64,000 nucleotides of DNA from Vibrio cyclitrophicus. GTDB lineage: Bacteria > Pseudomonadota > Gammaproteobacteria > Enterobacterales > Vibrionaceae. This document shows, piece by piece, positions 44,209 to 53,218 of this stretch. The position numbers and the translations under genes are program-made. Positions within the stretch are counted from its first letter, which is position 1. Each line of letters starts with the position of its first letter. The notes below the pieces were generated by a model, which worked only from the letters and a program-made list of their open reading frames with translations, ran no database searches and had not been told where the DNA came from. Where the stretch lies: contig NZ_AP025481.1 of NCBI RefSeq assembly GCF_024347435.1, positions 1-64,000 of the forward strand, given 5' to 3'.

Positions 44209-45195
44209 ATGACCCATAAATTTGAACAGTACATAAACCTTGCAGATGAAAAACTCGGCGCAAAAGCTATTTTCGCAACAGATGATTTTTTCGCAGATAA
44301 AAGCCGTCTACTCAGCCACGCAGCACCAGAGTGGAAAGACGACTTATACGACGATAACGGCAAGTGGATGGACGGCTGGGAAAGCAGACGTAAACGCGGC
44401 GAAGGTTACGATTACTGTGTCGTTCGCCTTGGCCTAGCTGGCACCATTGCTGGCGTTGATATTGATACCTCATTCTTCACAGGTAACTTCCCACCTTCGG
44501 CATCAATTGACGCGTGTTATTCACCACAAGGTGAGCCAACAGACTCAACAGAGTGGCAAGAGATTCTGTCTTCAATGGCACTACAAGGCGATCATCATCA
44601 TCTTGAAGACATCGAAAGCGACCAAGTATTTACGCACCTACGTTTGAACATCTACCCAGATGGCGGTGTCGCACGCTTACGTGTTTATGGCCGACCAAGC
44701 GTGGATTGGGACGCAATAGACTCTCAGCAACAAGTTGACCTAGCAGCCGTTGAGCACGGTGGCCGAGCACTCGCATGTAGCGATGAACATTATGGCAACA
44801 AAGCCAGCATCTTAGGCCCTGGGCGCGGTGAAAACATGGGTGATGGCTGGGAAACAGCACGTCGTCGTACACCGGGTAACGACTGGGTAATCGTGGCATT
44901 AGGCCACCCAGGTAATATCGAACGTATCGTTGTGGATACGGCACACTTCAAAGGTAACTACCCAGACAGCTGCTCAATTCAAGCGGCTTACGTGAAAGGT
45001 GGCACCGACGACCAAGTTGAAACACAAAGCCTATTTTGGCGTGAACTCTTGCCAGCACAAAAACTGCAAGCACATGAAATTCACGAATTCATTTCTGAGG
45101 TTAACGACCTTGGTGCGATTACCCACGTACGTGCAAACATATTCCCAGATGGTGGTATCAGCCGTTTGCGTCTATTTGGTACGAAAGCGAAATAG
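44209..45195 (+). CDS. alc: allantoicase
   Basis: 328 residues. Hydrolyses allantoate to ureidoglycolate and urea. Two homologous halves (about 1-160 and 180-328) with matching motifs [23 protein letters not shown] and [23 protein letters not shown], and [19 protein letters not shown] paralleled by [19 protein letters not shown]; this internal duplication is the allantoicase fold. Gap of 123 bp after uraD. Because the pathway uses allantoicase rather than allantoate amidohydrolase, it releases nitrogen as urea; no urease gene is in this window. Confidence 0.95.
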   Translation: MTHKFEQYINLADEKLGAKAIFATDDFFADKSRLLSHAAPEWKDDLYDDNGKWMDGWESRRKRGEGYDYCVVRLGLAGTIAGVDIDTSFFTGNFPPSASIDACYSPQGEPTDSTEWQEILSSMALQGDHHHLEDIESDQVFTHLRLNIYPDGGVARLRVYGRPSVDWDAIDSQQQVDLAAVEHGGRALACSDEHYGNKASILGPGRGENMGDGWETARRRTPGNDWVIVALGHPGNIERIVVDTAHFKGNYPDSCSIQAAYVKGGTDDQVETQSLFWRELLPAQKLQAHEIHEFISEVNDLGAITHVRANIFPDGGISRLRLFGTKAK

Positions 45196-45209
45196 GTAAG
45201 GAAATGAGT

Positions 45210-45770
45210 ATGAGTAATGGAATACGTCGTTTATCTATCGAACCGTTAACCAAGCAGGCTTTTGCAGAGTTTGGCGATGTTATCGAGTCTGATAATAGTG
45301 ATTTCTTCATGATCAACAGTGGATCAACACGTCGTTACCACAAGCTAGCGACAACGGATGTGCAAGACCAAGAAGGAGAAGCGATCATCAGCATCTTCCA
45401 AGCCACACCGTTGAGCTACCCACTGACCATCAAAATGTTAGAGCGTCATCCACTTGGCTCTCAGGCATTCATTCCATTACTTGGTCAACCCTATTTAATT
45501 GTTGTTGCGCCAAAAGGCGACGATCCAACATTAGCCAATAGCCGAGCTTTCATGAGCAACGGCCGTCAAGGAGTGAACTATCACAAAGGGGTGTGGCATC
45601 ACCCAGTTCTCGCCCTCACCGATCAAGACCAGTTCTTGATCGTCGATAGAGGCGGCGAAGGGCACAACTGTGACGAAGTTTATTTCGACAGCGATCGAGT
45701 GGCATTGCATTTGGAAGATTTGCCAACGGAAGACAACAAGGAAGAGCAACGCTTAGCTAAAGCGTTGTGA
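45210..45770 (+). CDS. allA: ureidoglycolate lyase
   Basis: 186 residues from the ATG at 45210 (AAGGAA seven bases upstream; the ATG at 45204 abuts that site). Splits ureidoglycolate into glyoxylate and urea. Cupin-like: SIEPLTKQAFAEFGDVIE at the start, FMINSGSTRRYHKLA, GVWHHPVLALTDQDQFLIVDR and HNCDEVYF. It lies 14 bp after alc, and the puuD ATG follows 14 bp after its stop. Confidence 0.93.
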   Translation: MSNGIRRLSIEPLTKQAFAEFGDVIESDNSDFFMINSGSTRRYHKLATTDVQDQEGEAIISIFQATPLSYPLTIKMLERHPLGSQAFIPLLGQPYLIVVAPKGDDPTLANSRAFMSNGRQGVNYHKGVWHHPVLALTDQDQFLIVDRGGEGHNCDEVYFDSDRVALHLEDLPTEDNKEEQRLAKAL

Positions 45771-45784
45771 TACAGGAGTTTATT

Positions 45785-47104
45785 ATGGATCCGCATATTA
45801 CAGAATGGTTGAATTTAGCAATACGCTGGGCTCACATGATTGTTGGTGTTGCGTGGATAGGCGCATCATTTTACTTTGTTTGGTTAGAAAACAACCTTAA
45901 CCGAGTTAACCCTAAAACGGGCCTTTCAGGTGACTTATGGGCGATTCACGGCGGTGGTATCTATCATCTAGAGAAGTACAAACTTGCGCCACCAGAGATG
46001 CCAGAGCACCTGCACTGGTTCAAATGGGAAGCTTACTTCACGTGGATCACCGGTGTGTGTCTACTGGGTGTGGTTTACTACCTCAACGCTGAAATTTACC
46101 TGATTGCACCGGGCTCTGGCCTTGATTCAGCAACGGCAATCGCGATTGGTATTGGTTCATTCGTTGCTGGTTGGTTTATTTACGACTTACTGTGTGACTC
46201 GCCATTAGGTAAAACCCCCGTGTTGCTTGGCGTTGTGCTGTTTGTACTACTAGTCGCTGCAACATATGGCCTAACTCAAGTGTTCAGTGGTCGTGGCGCT
46301 TACATCCACGTAGGGGCCATCATTGGTACCATCATGGTGGGTAACGTATTCCGCGTTATCATGCCGGCGCAGCGTAACTTAGTGAAAGCGATTGAAGAGA
46401 AGCGCGAACCGGATCCTGCATTGCCAGCGAAAGGCTTACTGCGTTCTCGTCACAACAACTACATGACACTGCCAGTGCTGTTCATCATGATCAGTAACCA
46501 CTTTCCAAGCACTTATGGCTCGGAATACAACTGGTTGATTCTTGCTGGGCTAGCGATCTTTAGTATCTTGGTACGTCACTACTTCAACACCCGTCATGGT
46601 AGCCAGAAGTTTGCATGGACAGTACCTGTAGCGGCATTGGGGATGATCACGCTTGCATTTGTTACCTCGCCTTACGCGAAAAAGCAGATGACTCCGGTTG
46701 TACAAGCGCCAGTGGTTCAAGAAGTGCAAGTAAGCGCGACTGAATCGACGACAGAAGAGGCTGTTTCGAACGGCACAGCTTCAACGACGACTCGTTCTCA
46801 AGCTGTTCCTGCAGACCACGCAATGCAAACGGCTAGCGCAGGCGTAAGCTTTGAAACCATCAACAAAGTCATTCAAGAGCGCTGTTCTGTGTGTCACTCC
46901 TCAACCCCGAGCCACGCCGCTTTTGCTGCTGCGCCAGCCGGTGTGATGTTTGATACCCCAGAAGAGATTAAAGCCAACGTACCAAGAATTGTTGCTCAAA
47001 CCGTAACAACCAAGGTGATGCTGCTTGGCAACATGACTCAAATGACCGATGCAGAACGTGCACTCATCGGCACTTGGGTTGAGCAAGGCGCGACGCTTCA
47101 ATAA
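45785..47104 (+). CDS. puuD: membrane urate hydroxylase with fused cytochrome c (PuuD)
   Basis: 440 residues from the ATG at 45785 (CAGGAGTTTATT upstream); a GTG at 45767 would overlap allA. Oxidises urate to 5-hydroxyisourate. N-terminal eight-helix membrane domain (LNLAIRWAHMIVGVAWIGASFYFVWLENNL; GIYHLEKYKLAPPEMPEHLHWFKWEAYFTWITG). A 60-residue Ser/Thr-rich linker leads to a cytochrome c domain with C367-S-V-C370-H371 and a later Met. Electrons pass to the respiratory chain, not to H2O2-forming oxygen. Last gene of the operon, before the terminator at 47234. The linker is longer than I would expect for the family. Confidence 0.92.
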   Translation: MDPHITEWLNLAIRWAHMIVGVAWIGASFYFVWLENNLNRVNPKTGLSGDLWAIHGGGIYHLEKYKLAPPEMPEHLHWFKWEAYFTWITGVCLLGVVYYLNAEIYLIAPGSGLDSATAIAIGIGSFVAGWFIYDLLCDSPLGKTPVLLGVVLFVLLVAATYGLTQVFSGRGAYIHVGAIIGTIMVGNVFRVIMPAQRNLVKAIEEKREPDPALPAKGLLRSRHNNYMTLPVLFIMISNHFPSTYGSEYNWLILAGLAIFSILVRHYFNTRHGSQKFAWTVPVAALGMITLAFVTSPYAKKQMTPVVQAPVVQEVQVSATESTTEEAVSNGTASTTTRSQAVPADHAMQTASAGVSFETINKVIQERCSVCHSSTPSHAAFAAAPAGVMFDTPEEIKANVPRIVAQTVTTKVMLLGNMTQMTDAERALIGTWVEQGATLQ

Positions 47105-47141
47105 CAGTACTTTGTAATAACAGTACTTTGCAATAACAGTA
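47100..47141. repeat. 16-bp tandem repeat, 2.6 copies, at the puuD stop
   Basis: Unit AATAACAGTACTTTGY repeats twice, then ten bases of a third; the first unit includes the stop codon. Confidence 0.8.
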
Positions 47142-47233
47142 ATCAGCACCCTTTACCTAAGAGCATGAGTCTTAGGTGAGGCTTGGGGAGAGTTTGGTTT
47201 CGGGCACGCGCCAAACTCATCCCACCCTGTTTC

Positions 47234-47265
47234 CCCGGTTCCTATAACCGGGGCTTTTTGTTTTT
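47234..47265 (+). terminator. Rho-independent terminator of the puuE-puuD operon
   Basis: CCCCGGTT / AACCGGGG stem with a CCTAT loop and a T run. A smaller stem CCTAAG / CTTAGG lies upstream at about 47157-47177. Confidence 0.88.
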
Positions 47266-47350
47266 GGGCAATCGGGAAAGTGAATTATCTATATGGATGA
47301 AACTCATCTCATATTTTAGTATTATCTAATAAAAATATTAAAGGGAATGT

Positions 47351-48676
47351 ATGAGAGCGATTAGGATAATATATTTTGTGATTGCGATACTTGTTGCTCT
47401 ATCAGCAGCATTTGCGATTTGGATTTACTACATAAAAGAAGGTAAAGACCTACTTAACTTTACTATATCAATTGTTGGCTTTTGTATAGCTGTCTTGGCT
47501 CTTTTTATAGCTGTTCGTACCTATACATCAATTGATAGTGTAAACAATATTACTAAAATGGACGGTAATATTCTTGATAATGAAAACTATGTAATATCGG
47601 TACCTGAACTAGTGAATCGATTCCAGCATAGTAATGAAAAAGAGCTCGGTGAAGAGTTATTCAAATCAATAGAAATTAAGTTAAAAAAGGAATCTGACAC
47701 AGCTGTTCTTTTCGCCGATACTCTTCAATATATGATTGACCTGATCGTATTGTTTCCAGCGGTGTTTAACGCCAGCGATATTGATAAGCTGGAGTATCGA
47801 AAACGTATGGACTCTATCCTTGTTGAAGTAGAGAGAAGGCGTGGTATCTTGCATTCCATTAGTAAAGGTAATGCTATTCAGATTACCGAGACGATAAAGT
47901 TGTTCAAAGCTGTCGTTTCTTATCAGAGTTTTGTAGCGGATAGGAATTTCAACATTCATGCTGATTTACTGCACGTTAGAGGCCCAATTCTTTGTAATCC
48001 AGTTACTAAAACGATATATCATAATTACTTAGGACTCTATTTTAATAAAAAAGCAATGTATGTTCTTTCTAGTTCTTTGGGTTTGAAGGACGTAGATATT
48101 CTGTCTATTGGCGGCGTTGAATTGTTACTAGACAAAGTGAGCTCTATATCTCCTTCTCATAAAGAAGATGCAATCTTGTACTTTAGATCAGCATGTGAGC
48201 AGTTTGAGCGAGCGCATCTAGCGTGTGGCGATGATATTATGTGGCCGGGGTTTATTGATTATAATAAGGCTCGGACGTTATTTTTATTATCATTGTTGAC
48301 CCAAGAAGAAAACCAATGGCTAAAAATAATGGAAACCGCTATTGAATCTCGAAGTAAGCTAAATAAGATGATTGAAGATGTGTTAACTGTTCATCAAGAC
48401 GCTAAATCTTATGTTAACGATACGCATTTACGCAATTTCTTTTTATATCAGGAAGAGCTTGCTCGTATGGTTAAGCTAAACATATTGTTAGGAACTAAGA
48501 GCCCTAACTCTCAAGAAAATCTATCGATAAATTATAAAGGAACACTACTTTCTAATACTTCAGTTGAGGACATTCAGCAACTACTTAAGCCTATTCTTTC
48601 TTTTTCAGTTGTCGAGAAATATCAACGTGAATTAGTTGATTGTCTCGCTGTTCGTTGTTCTAATCAGGTTTGTTAG
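47351..48676 (+). CDS. uncharacterised inner-membrane protein, two N-terminal helices
   Basis: 441 residues; AAGGGAATGT before the ATG. Two membrane helices near residues 6-28 and 38-57, then a long soluble helical region. I do not recognise a family. There is no enzyme motif; Cys and His are few, ending in AVRCSNQVC. Base composition is AT-richer than the urate operon before it. With the next small membrane gene it may be recently acquired. Role unknown; a phage-defence or stress role cannot be tested from sequence. Confidence 0.6.
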   Translation: MRAIRIIYFVIAILVALSAAFAIWIYYIKEGKDLLNFTISIVGFCIAVLALFIAVRTYTSIDSVNNITKMDGNILDNENYVISVPELVNRFQHSNEKELGEELFKSIEIKLKKESDTAVLFADTLQYMIDLIVLFPAVFNASDIDKLEYRKRMDSILVEVERRRGILHSISKGNAIQITETIKLFKAVVSYQSFVADRNFNIHADLLHVRGPILCNPVTKTIYHNYLGLYFNKKAMYVLSSSLGLKDVDILSIGGVELLLDKVSSISPSHKEDAILYFRSACEQFERAHLACGDDIMWPGFIDYNKARTLFLLSLLTQEENQWLKIMETAIESRSKLNKMIEDVLTVHQDAKSYVNDTHLRNFFLYQEELARMVKLNILLGTKSPNSQENLSINYKGTLLSNTSVEDIQQLLKPILSFSVVEKYQRELVDCLAVRCSNQVC

Positions 48677-48876
48677 TGAGCGAATAAATTTTTTGTTTAA
48701 CTGACTTAAGGCGCTAATTAAAACAGTTGGCGCTTTCCCTAGCTGCATTTTTATTGCCTCATTGAGTAGAATGAAATAGGGCTGGTTATCGCACCGATAG
48801 TTCCATATAAGGTTCTTGATTTGAATCTCTACCCATGGCACTTTCTGTTCTAAATTGACTTTAATTAGGGCAGAAA

Positions 48877-49116
48877 ATGGAAGAGGTGATAGTCGCGTAT
48901 TTTAGGGCATTAAGTGCATTCTTCAGATATATGTTTCAGTCGTTACTGATTGAGTTCATTGGTTACGGATCTGGCTGGATAGTCTGTAAAGCATTCACAC
49001 TAGGGCGCTTTCCCTCATTGATTCCAACTGAAAAAGAGCGAATCAGAATCTCCTATATCGGAGCTATTAGCATCGTGTTGTTTCTGTTAGTAATTGGTGT
49101 GTTCAATAGTTTGTGA
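48877..49116 (+). CDS. small membrane protein (79 residues)
   Basis: Two hydrophobic stretches (about 17-42, SFQSLLIEFIGYGSGWIV-like, and 57-77, YIGAISIVLFLLVIGVF) separated by a basic loop. A weak AGGGC lies seven bases before the ATG. No family recognised. It precedes the GrpB-like gene by 16 bp on the same strand, so they may be co-transcribed. Confidence 0.5.
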   Translation: MEEVIVAYFRALSAFFRYMFQSLLIEFIGYGSGWIVCKAFTLGRFPSLIPTEKERIRISYIGAISIVLFLLVIGVFNSL

Positions 49117-49132
49117 TTCGGAGTGAGGATAC

Positions 49133-49606
49133 ATGAAATTTTACCCCGCTGAACAATATCAAGCGGCTTGCAATGAGCTGTTTGTCCGATACGGACGTGA
49201 CATCAAAAAGCTAATCCCTAACGCGAGAGTTGAGCACGTAGGCGCATCTTCTATTCCTTTTGCCTTGTCTAAGGGTGATTTGGATATCTTCGTAGGTGTT
49301 GAACTTGGCGAACTTGAGGATGTTATAGAGAGACTCACAACACTTGGCTTTAAAGAGAAACTCGATACCTTAAGAACACCCGAACTTTGTATGTTGGCGT
49401 CTACATCAGGGGATGATGTGGCGTTGCAAGTGGTCGCCAATGGTTCTGAGTTCGAATGCTTTCTAAGGTTTCGTGACAAGCTACGTGCGAATCCGGCATT
49501 AGTTCAGCAATATAACACCTTCAAAATGTCTTGCGAAGGTTGGCCACAAGATGAGTACCGTGAAAAGAAGTCTGACTTTATCGAGCATGTGCTGGCTGTG
49601 AAATAG
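49133..49606 (+). CDS. GrpB-like nucleotidyltransferase-fold protein (UPF0157)
   Basis: 157 residues. EHVGASSIPFALSKGDLDIFV is the family signature, where the second Asp of D-x-D lies in a nucleotidyltransferase-like fold. SDFIEHVL near the end is typical. GrpB-like domains occur alone or fused to dephospho-CoA kinase; no reaction is established. GGAGTGAGG before the ATG supports the start. Confidence 0.85.
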   Translation: MKFYPAEQYQAACNELFVRYGRDIKKLIPNARVEHVGASSIPFALSKGDLDIFVGVELGELEDVIERLTTLGFKEKLDTLRTPELCMLASTSGDDVALQVVANGSEFECFLRFRDKLRANPALVQQYNTFKMSCEGWPQDEYREKKSDFIEHVLAVK

Positions 49607-49959
49607 CAACAGTGCCCCTAATATCTCATTTTTTAATTAACAAAAATCTTATTAATACAGAGTGTTAAGCAAAAACAACGAGCCTGTGAAGATTTATCCT
49701 CTTAAATTTCCTTCAAACTATCTTACCAAGGTTTAATTGCTAAAATTTACGCAACTAAGCTCACATATATTGCATGGAATATTAGTGGAGTTATAGGTTT
49801 GTGTTATGTTTCGCGTGATTTTATAAAGCGTGACTTATCCGTTGAAAGCAAAGTGTTTTCTTTCGGAATAATTTCAAGATTTGTCTATCAGTACGTCAAC
49901 TTGGCGCTATCAAAATCGATTCCTCTACGCCAATAATCAATACCACCTTAGGAAAGGAC
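49607..49959. other. intergenic region before the triple-RDD gene
   Basis: 353 bp, AT-rich. It should contain the promoter of the RDD gene. No credible ORF, repeat or hairpin with a T run was noticed. Confidence 0.45.
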
Positions 49960-51462
49960 ATGTCTGAAGCAATAGAAAACACCCCTGCAATTGTACTCGC
50001 GTCTCGATGGTCTCGTTTATGGGCATCTATCATTGATGTTTTCGTGTGTGCGATTTTCATTGTTCCTGTTTTTCTATATGGCGGTTTGTACGATAAATTG
50101 CTTTCCAGTGAAACCATTGAGCTAACAGAACAAGTTGCTCTGACTGTTTATGGTTGGGTGGTTTACTTTTTGTGCCAAGGGTACTTACTTCACAAGAAGG
50201 GGCAGACAATTGGTAAAAATCTAATGGATATTGCGATTGTCGATATGGAAGGTAAACAAATAGGTTTGCTAAACATAGTGGGCAAACGAATCATTCCTAT
50301 GGTGGCTATAGCTTACATACCTTTTATTGGTCCATTTATACCGACGTTAGATTATCTGTTTGTTTTTCGCAAAGACAAACGCTGCTTACATGACTTAATC
50401 GCTGGCACTCAAGTTGTCATTGTTTCAAAGAAAAGTTCAGGTAGCGACAACTCTGAAATTAGTGAAAATACAACGGAAGTTATCCCTGCATCTCGATGGC
50501 CTCGTCTTTTAGCGTTTTTTATTGATGGTGTTATTACGGCTGCCATCATTGCGCCAATCTTTATGTATACAGATTATTTTCAAAAAACAATCGATACAGG
50601 GGTGATAGACCTTAGAGAAGTCGCTGCTGTCTATGCCTATTTAGGGCTGATGTTTTTATTGGTACATGGGTATTTACTGAATAAGAAGGGACAGACGATT
50701 GGCAAACATCTAATGGAAATTGCGATTGTCGATATGGAAGGTAAATCTATAGGGTTATATAAAATAGTGGGTAAACGAATGATACCTATGATTACCTTTA
50801 CTATTATACCTATCACTGGCCATTTGATATCCATGTTGGATTCTCTTTTTATTTTCCGAAAAAACAGACGTTGCTTGCATGACTTAATCGCAGGCACTCA
50901 AGTTGTTAGTGTGTCAGCCAACAATTTGGGGAAAAATAAGCACGAATCATTAGAAAGCCTGTCACCGACAGTTGAAAATGTACCTGAAGTAAGACTTGCG
51001 TCTAGATGGTTACGCTTTTGGGCCATTTTTATTGATGTCCTAATTGCTGTAGCTACTGTGACGCCAATTTATCTCTATACCGATTATTTCCAAAAAATAT
51101 TTGAAACAGGGACGGCTGATACAGCAGAACTAATAGCTGTCACTGCTTACGGTTGGTTCGTGTTCCTTTTGTTGAATGGTTATTTGCTGCATAAGAAAGG
51201 GCAGACTATTGGCAAAAATGTAATGGAAATCGCGATTGTCGATATGAAGGGCGAACAAATGGGGTTGTTCAATATACTGGGTAAACGAGTCCTACCGATG
51301 ACAGTCGTTATATATATCCCTTTGATTGGTCAATTTATTGCGTTGCTAAACTATCTATTTGCTTTACGTAAAAACAGACGTTGCTTGCATGACTTAATCG
51401 CGGGAAGCCAGGTTGTTAGTGTTGCTGTTCCTAGAAACCTCGATTTTAGTACCATCAAATAA
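49960..51462 (+). CDS. membrane protein with three tandem RDD domains
   Basis: 500 residues. Three homologous repeats, residues about 15-153, 178-318 and 348-488. Each starts with an A-S-R-W block (R and D near the first helix, as in RDD), has a G-Y-L-L-H/N-K-K-G-Q-T-I-G-K loop and V-D-M-x-G segment, and ends with a copy of C-L-H-D-L-I-A-G-(T/S)-Q-V-V. Each domain has about four hydrophobic stretches. RDD proteins normally carry one domain. Charged linkers separate the repeats. AGGAAAGG lies before the ATG. The family has no assigned reaction; a transport or membrane-structure role is possible. The triplication looks recent because parts of the repeats are nearly identical in DNA. Confidence 0.85.
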   Translation: MSEAIENTPAIVLASRWSRLWASIIDVFVCAIFIVPVFLYGGLYDKLLSSETIELTEQVALTVYGWVVYFLCQGYLLHKKGQTIGKNLMDIAIVDMEGKQIGLLNIVGKRIIPMVAIAYIPFIGPFIPTLDYLFVFRKDKRCLHDLIAGTQVVIVSKKSSGSDNSEISENTTEVIPASRWPRLLAFFIDGVITAAIIAPIFMYTDYFQKTIDTGVIDLREVAAVYAYLGLMFLLVHGYLLNKKGQTIGKHLMEIAIVDMEGKSIGLYKIVGKRMIPMITFTIIPITGHLISMLDSLFIFRKNRRCLHDLIAGTQVVSVSANNLGKNKHESLESLSPTVENVPEVRLASRWLRFWAIFIDVLIAVATVTPIYLYTDYFQKIFETGTADTAELIAVTAYGWFVFLLLNGYLLHKKGQTIGKNVMEIAIVDMKGEQMGLFNILGKRVLPMTVVIYIPLIGQFIALLNYLFALRKNRRCLHDLIAGSQVVSVAVPRNLDFSTIK

Positions 51463-51612
51463 TTCCGAAGTAAGTTTAGTCTCGGTAACTATATGCTCAA
51501 ATAAACAGCGCCAACGCCAATCTTGGTGCTGTTTTTACCTTCCCCTTACACTCTTTTCAAATATCGAACCTAGTATCAAATTTCTCTTTGTTATACAGGC
51601 AAGTTTCTCATT

Positions 51613-52266
51613 ATGAAGAACTTCTTCGATAGCGAACTCATGCTCTCTAGCTCTTTGAATTTCGTTTTGCTATCACTAGGGCTAACGCTCATCTTACATA
51701 TTCCAATTTTGTGTGGGTTCAACTTGAGCCGACGAAAGTGGAAATTGATGGATTATTTATGGCCGTTGTTGGCGGGTATCGGCATGCTTGGTGCTGTGTC
51801 TGAAATTCGCGCATCGGTGGCCGGTGATTGGGTTGAGACAGAACAAACCAGAGCGGTCGCTATTTTAGAGTCGATTCAGCAGTTTTCTTTGGATAAATTA
51901 AGAAGTGATCTCTGCACCGGTCAGCCGTCTTTAGACATTAATGGTCAGTACCACGAAGCGTGTTTGTGGTATTTGAATACAGCGATCACATTCAAAGATG
52001 TCGATTTCACTCTGTTGCCCAATGCTGCCGATTTTACGGTTCCTGAACCTAGCGTATCGCTGGTGGAAAGCGACGCCGTGTGGGTGAGTGGTATGCTGAG
52101 TCAGTATGAGAAGCAGAAAAACCAGTACATAAAAACCAGAGAAGCGCAGGTGAAGCAGCCACTAGAAAGCATCTTTTGGTATGTGAGTCCTTACTTAGTG
52201 TGTTTTGCTATTGCTTTACGTTTGACGAAAGTGACCGCAGAGCTCAAATTAGATAAGTGCGCATAG
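51613..52266 (+). CDS. uncharacterised membrane protein
   Basis: 217 residues. Hydrophobic stretches near residues 13-36, 46-65 and 186-203 enclose a mostly polar domain with paired Cys (LRSDLCTGQ and HEACLWYL), probably periplasmic with a disulfide. No family recognised. AGGCAAG is a weak ribosome site. It lies 150 bp after the triple-RDD gene on the same strand. Confidence 0.55.
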   Translation: MKNFFDSELMLSSSLNFVLLSLGLTLILHIPILCGFNLSRRKWKLMDYLWPLLAGIGMLGAVSEIRASVAGDWVETEQTRAVAILESIQQFSLDKLRSDLCTGQPSLDINGQYHEACLWYLNTAITFKDVDFTLLPNAADFTVPEPSVSLVESDAVWVSGMLSQYEKQKNQYIKTREAQVKQPLESIFWYVSPYLVCFAIALRLTKVTAELKLDKCA

Positions 52267-52309
52267 TTTGAGTTCCTAGTACTTATACCCAGATAGAAAA
52301 GGTGAAGTA

Positions 52310-52666
52310 ATGAATGTGAGTGAGTTTTCTCGGTTGGTGGGGTTGTCGGCTCACACGCTTCGCTATTATGAAAAAATAGGCTTGCTGAAAAATATTCAAC
52401 GAAACAGTAGCGGCCATCGAGTGTATACATCGAAGGACGTTACTTGGATTGAGTTTGTGAAGCGCCTGAAAGATACCGCAATGCCACTGGATGAAATTCT
52501 AGAGTACGCAAAGCTGAGGGAGTTAGGGCCAGAGTCGACTTCTCAGCGGCAAGTGTTACTCGAACAACATCAACAGAATTTGCGAGCTCATATCGAAGAG
52601 CAACAAAAACATCTGGCAGCGTTAGAGCAAAAAATTAGTTTGTATCGAGATGGAAAAGTCCGTTGA
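52310..52666 (+). CDS. MerR-family regulator
   Basis: 118 residues. N-terminal winged helix with FSRLVGLSAHTLRYYEKIGLLKNIQRNSSGHRVYTSKDVTWIEFVKRLKDTAMPLDEI, then the antiparallel coiled coil of MerR dimers (residues about 70-112). No Cys metal site, so it is of the AdhR/NmlR-like stress type rather than a metal sensor. AAAAGGTGAAG before the ATG supports the start. The next gene is driven by a MerR-type promoter that begins within this gene's end. Confidence 0.9.
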   Translation: MNVSEFSRLVGLSAHTLRYYEKIGLLKNIQRNSSGHRVYTSKDVTWIEFVKRLKDTAMPLDEILEYAKLRELGPESTSQRQVLLEQHQQNLRAHIEEQQKHLAALEQKISLYRDGKVR

Positions 52667-52693
52667 CTTAGAGTCGACTCTAACTTGTAAGGT
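52663..52693 (+). promoter_or_regulatory. MerR-type promoter with central palindrome
   Basis: TTGACT (52663-52668) and TAAGGT (52688-52693) are 19 bp apart, the overlong spacing that MerR proteins correct. A perfect 16-bp palindrome TTAGAGTCGACTCTAA occupies 52668-52683 within the spacer. The first hexamer overlaps the merR stop codon. Confidence 0.75.
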
Positions 52694-52726
52694 GTTCCTG
52701 TGAACTATAAATACAGGAACAGACTC

Positions 52727-53107
52727 ATGAATCAATCACGTTTTGAAACTGGCTTAGAAAGGCTTAATCATATCGACGGAGAAGCAGGGCAACAGGTTAT
52801 CGAAAGCCTGCAAGATATCTGTCCTGATCTTGCCAAATATACTATCGAGTATCCCTTTGGTGACGTCTATTCACGCACCGGTTTGGATTTGAAATCGCGA
52901 GAGATTGCGACCGTGGCAGCTCTCACTGCACTTGGCAATTGTGCGCCTCAGCTTAAGGTACATTTGAATGCAGCACTCAATGTTGGATGTAGCGAGGAAG
53001 AGATCAAAGAAGTGATATTGCAGATGTCGGTCTATGCGGGATTCCCTTCGGCACTCAATGGCATGTTTGCTTTCAAGGAAGTGCTTGCTGAAAGAAACAC
53101 AGCCTAA
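52727..53107 (+). CDS. carboxymuconolactone decarboxylase-family protein
   Basis: 126 residues from the ATG at 52727. AGGAA lies eight bases upstream, and the MerR-type promoter would start transcription near 52700, making an upstream GTG unlikely. CMD/AhpD-like: SREIATVAALTALGNCAPQLKVHLNAALNVGCSEEEIKEVI. The paired C-x-x-C-x-x-x-H of AhpD is not complete, so it is closer to the decarboxylase-like branch without a redox pair. Substrate unknown. The MerR partner suggests induction by an electrophile or redox stress. Confidence 0.82.
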   Translation: MNQSRFETGLERLNHIDGEAGQQVIESLQDICPDLAKYTIEYPFGDVYSRTGLDLKSREIATVAALTALGNCAPQLKVHLNAALNVGCSEEEIKEVILQMSVYAGFPSALNGMFAFKEVLAERNTA

Positions 53108-53130
53108 GATAAACAGAAAATATAGTCTGA

Positions 53131-53170
53131 AAAGGGAGCGCCAACTCTGCTAAGTTGCGCTCCCTTTTTA
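53131..53170. terminator. Rho-independent terminator, convergent genes
   Basis: GGGAGCGC-CAACT / AGTTG-CGCTCCC stem of about 12 bp, flanked by A and T runs. Confidence 0.85.
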
Positions 53171-53218
53171 TTGATTTGTTAAGTTTTAAAGGTCGTAAAC
53201 CTGAAGGTTCGTGGTTCT

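Noticed and set aside
48709..48738. AAGGCGC / GCGCTTT arms after the 441-residue gene, considered as a terminator or integron attC site
   Set aside because: Stem is short with a G-T pair, there is no T run, and the attC core GTTRRRY/RYYYAAC is absent.
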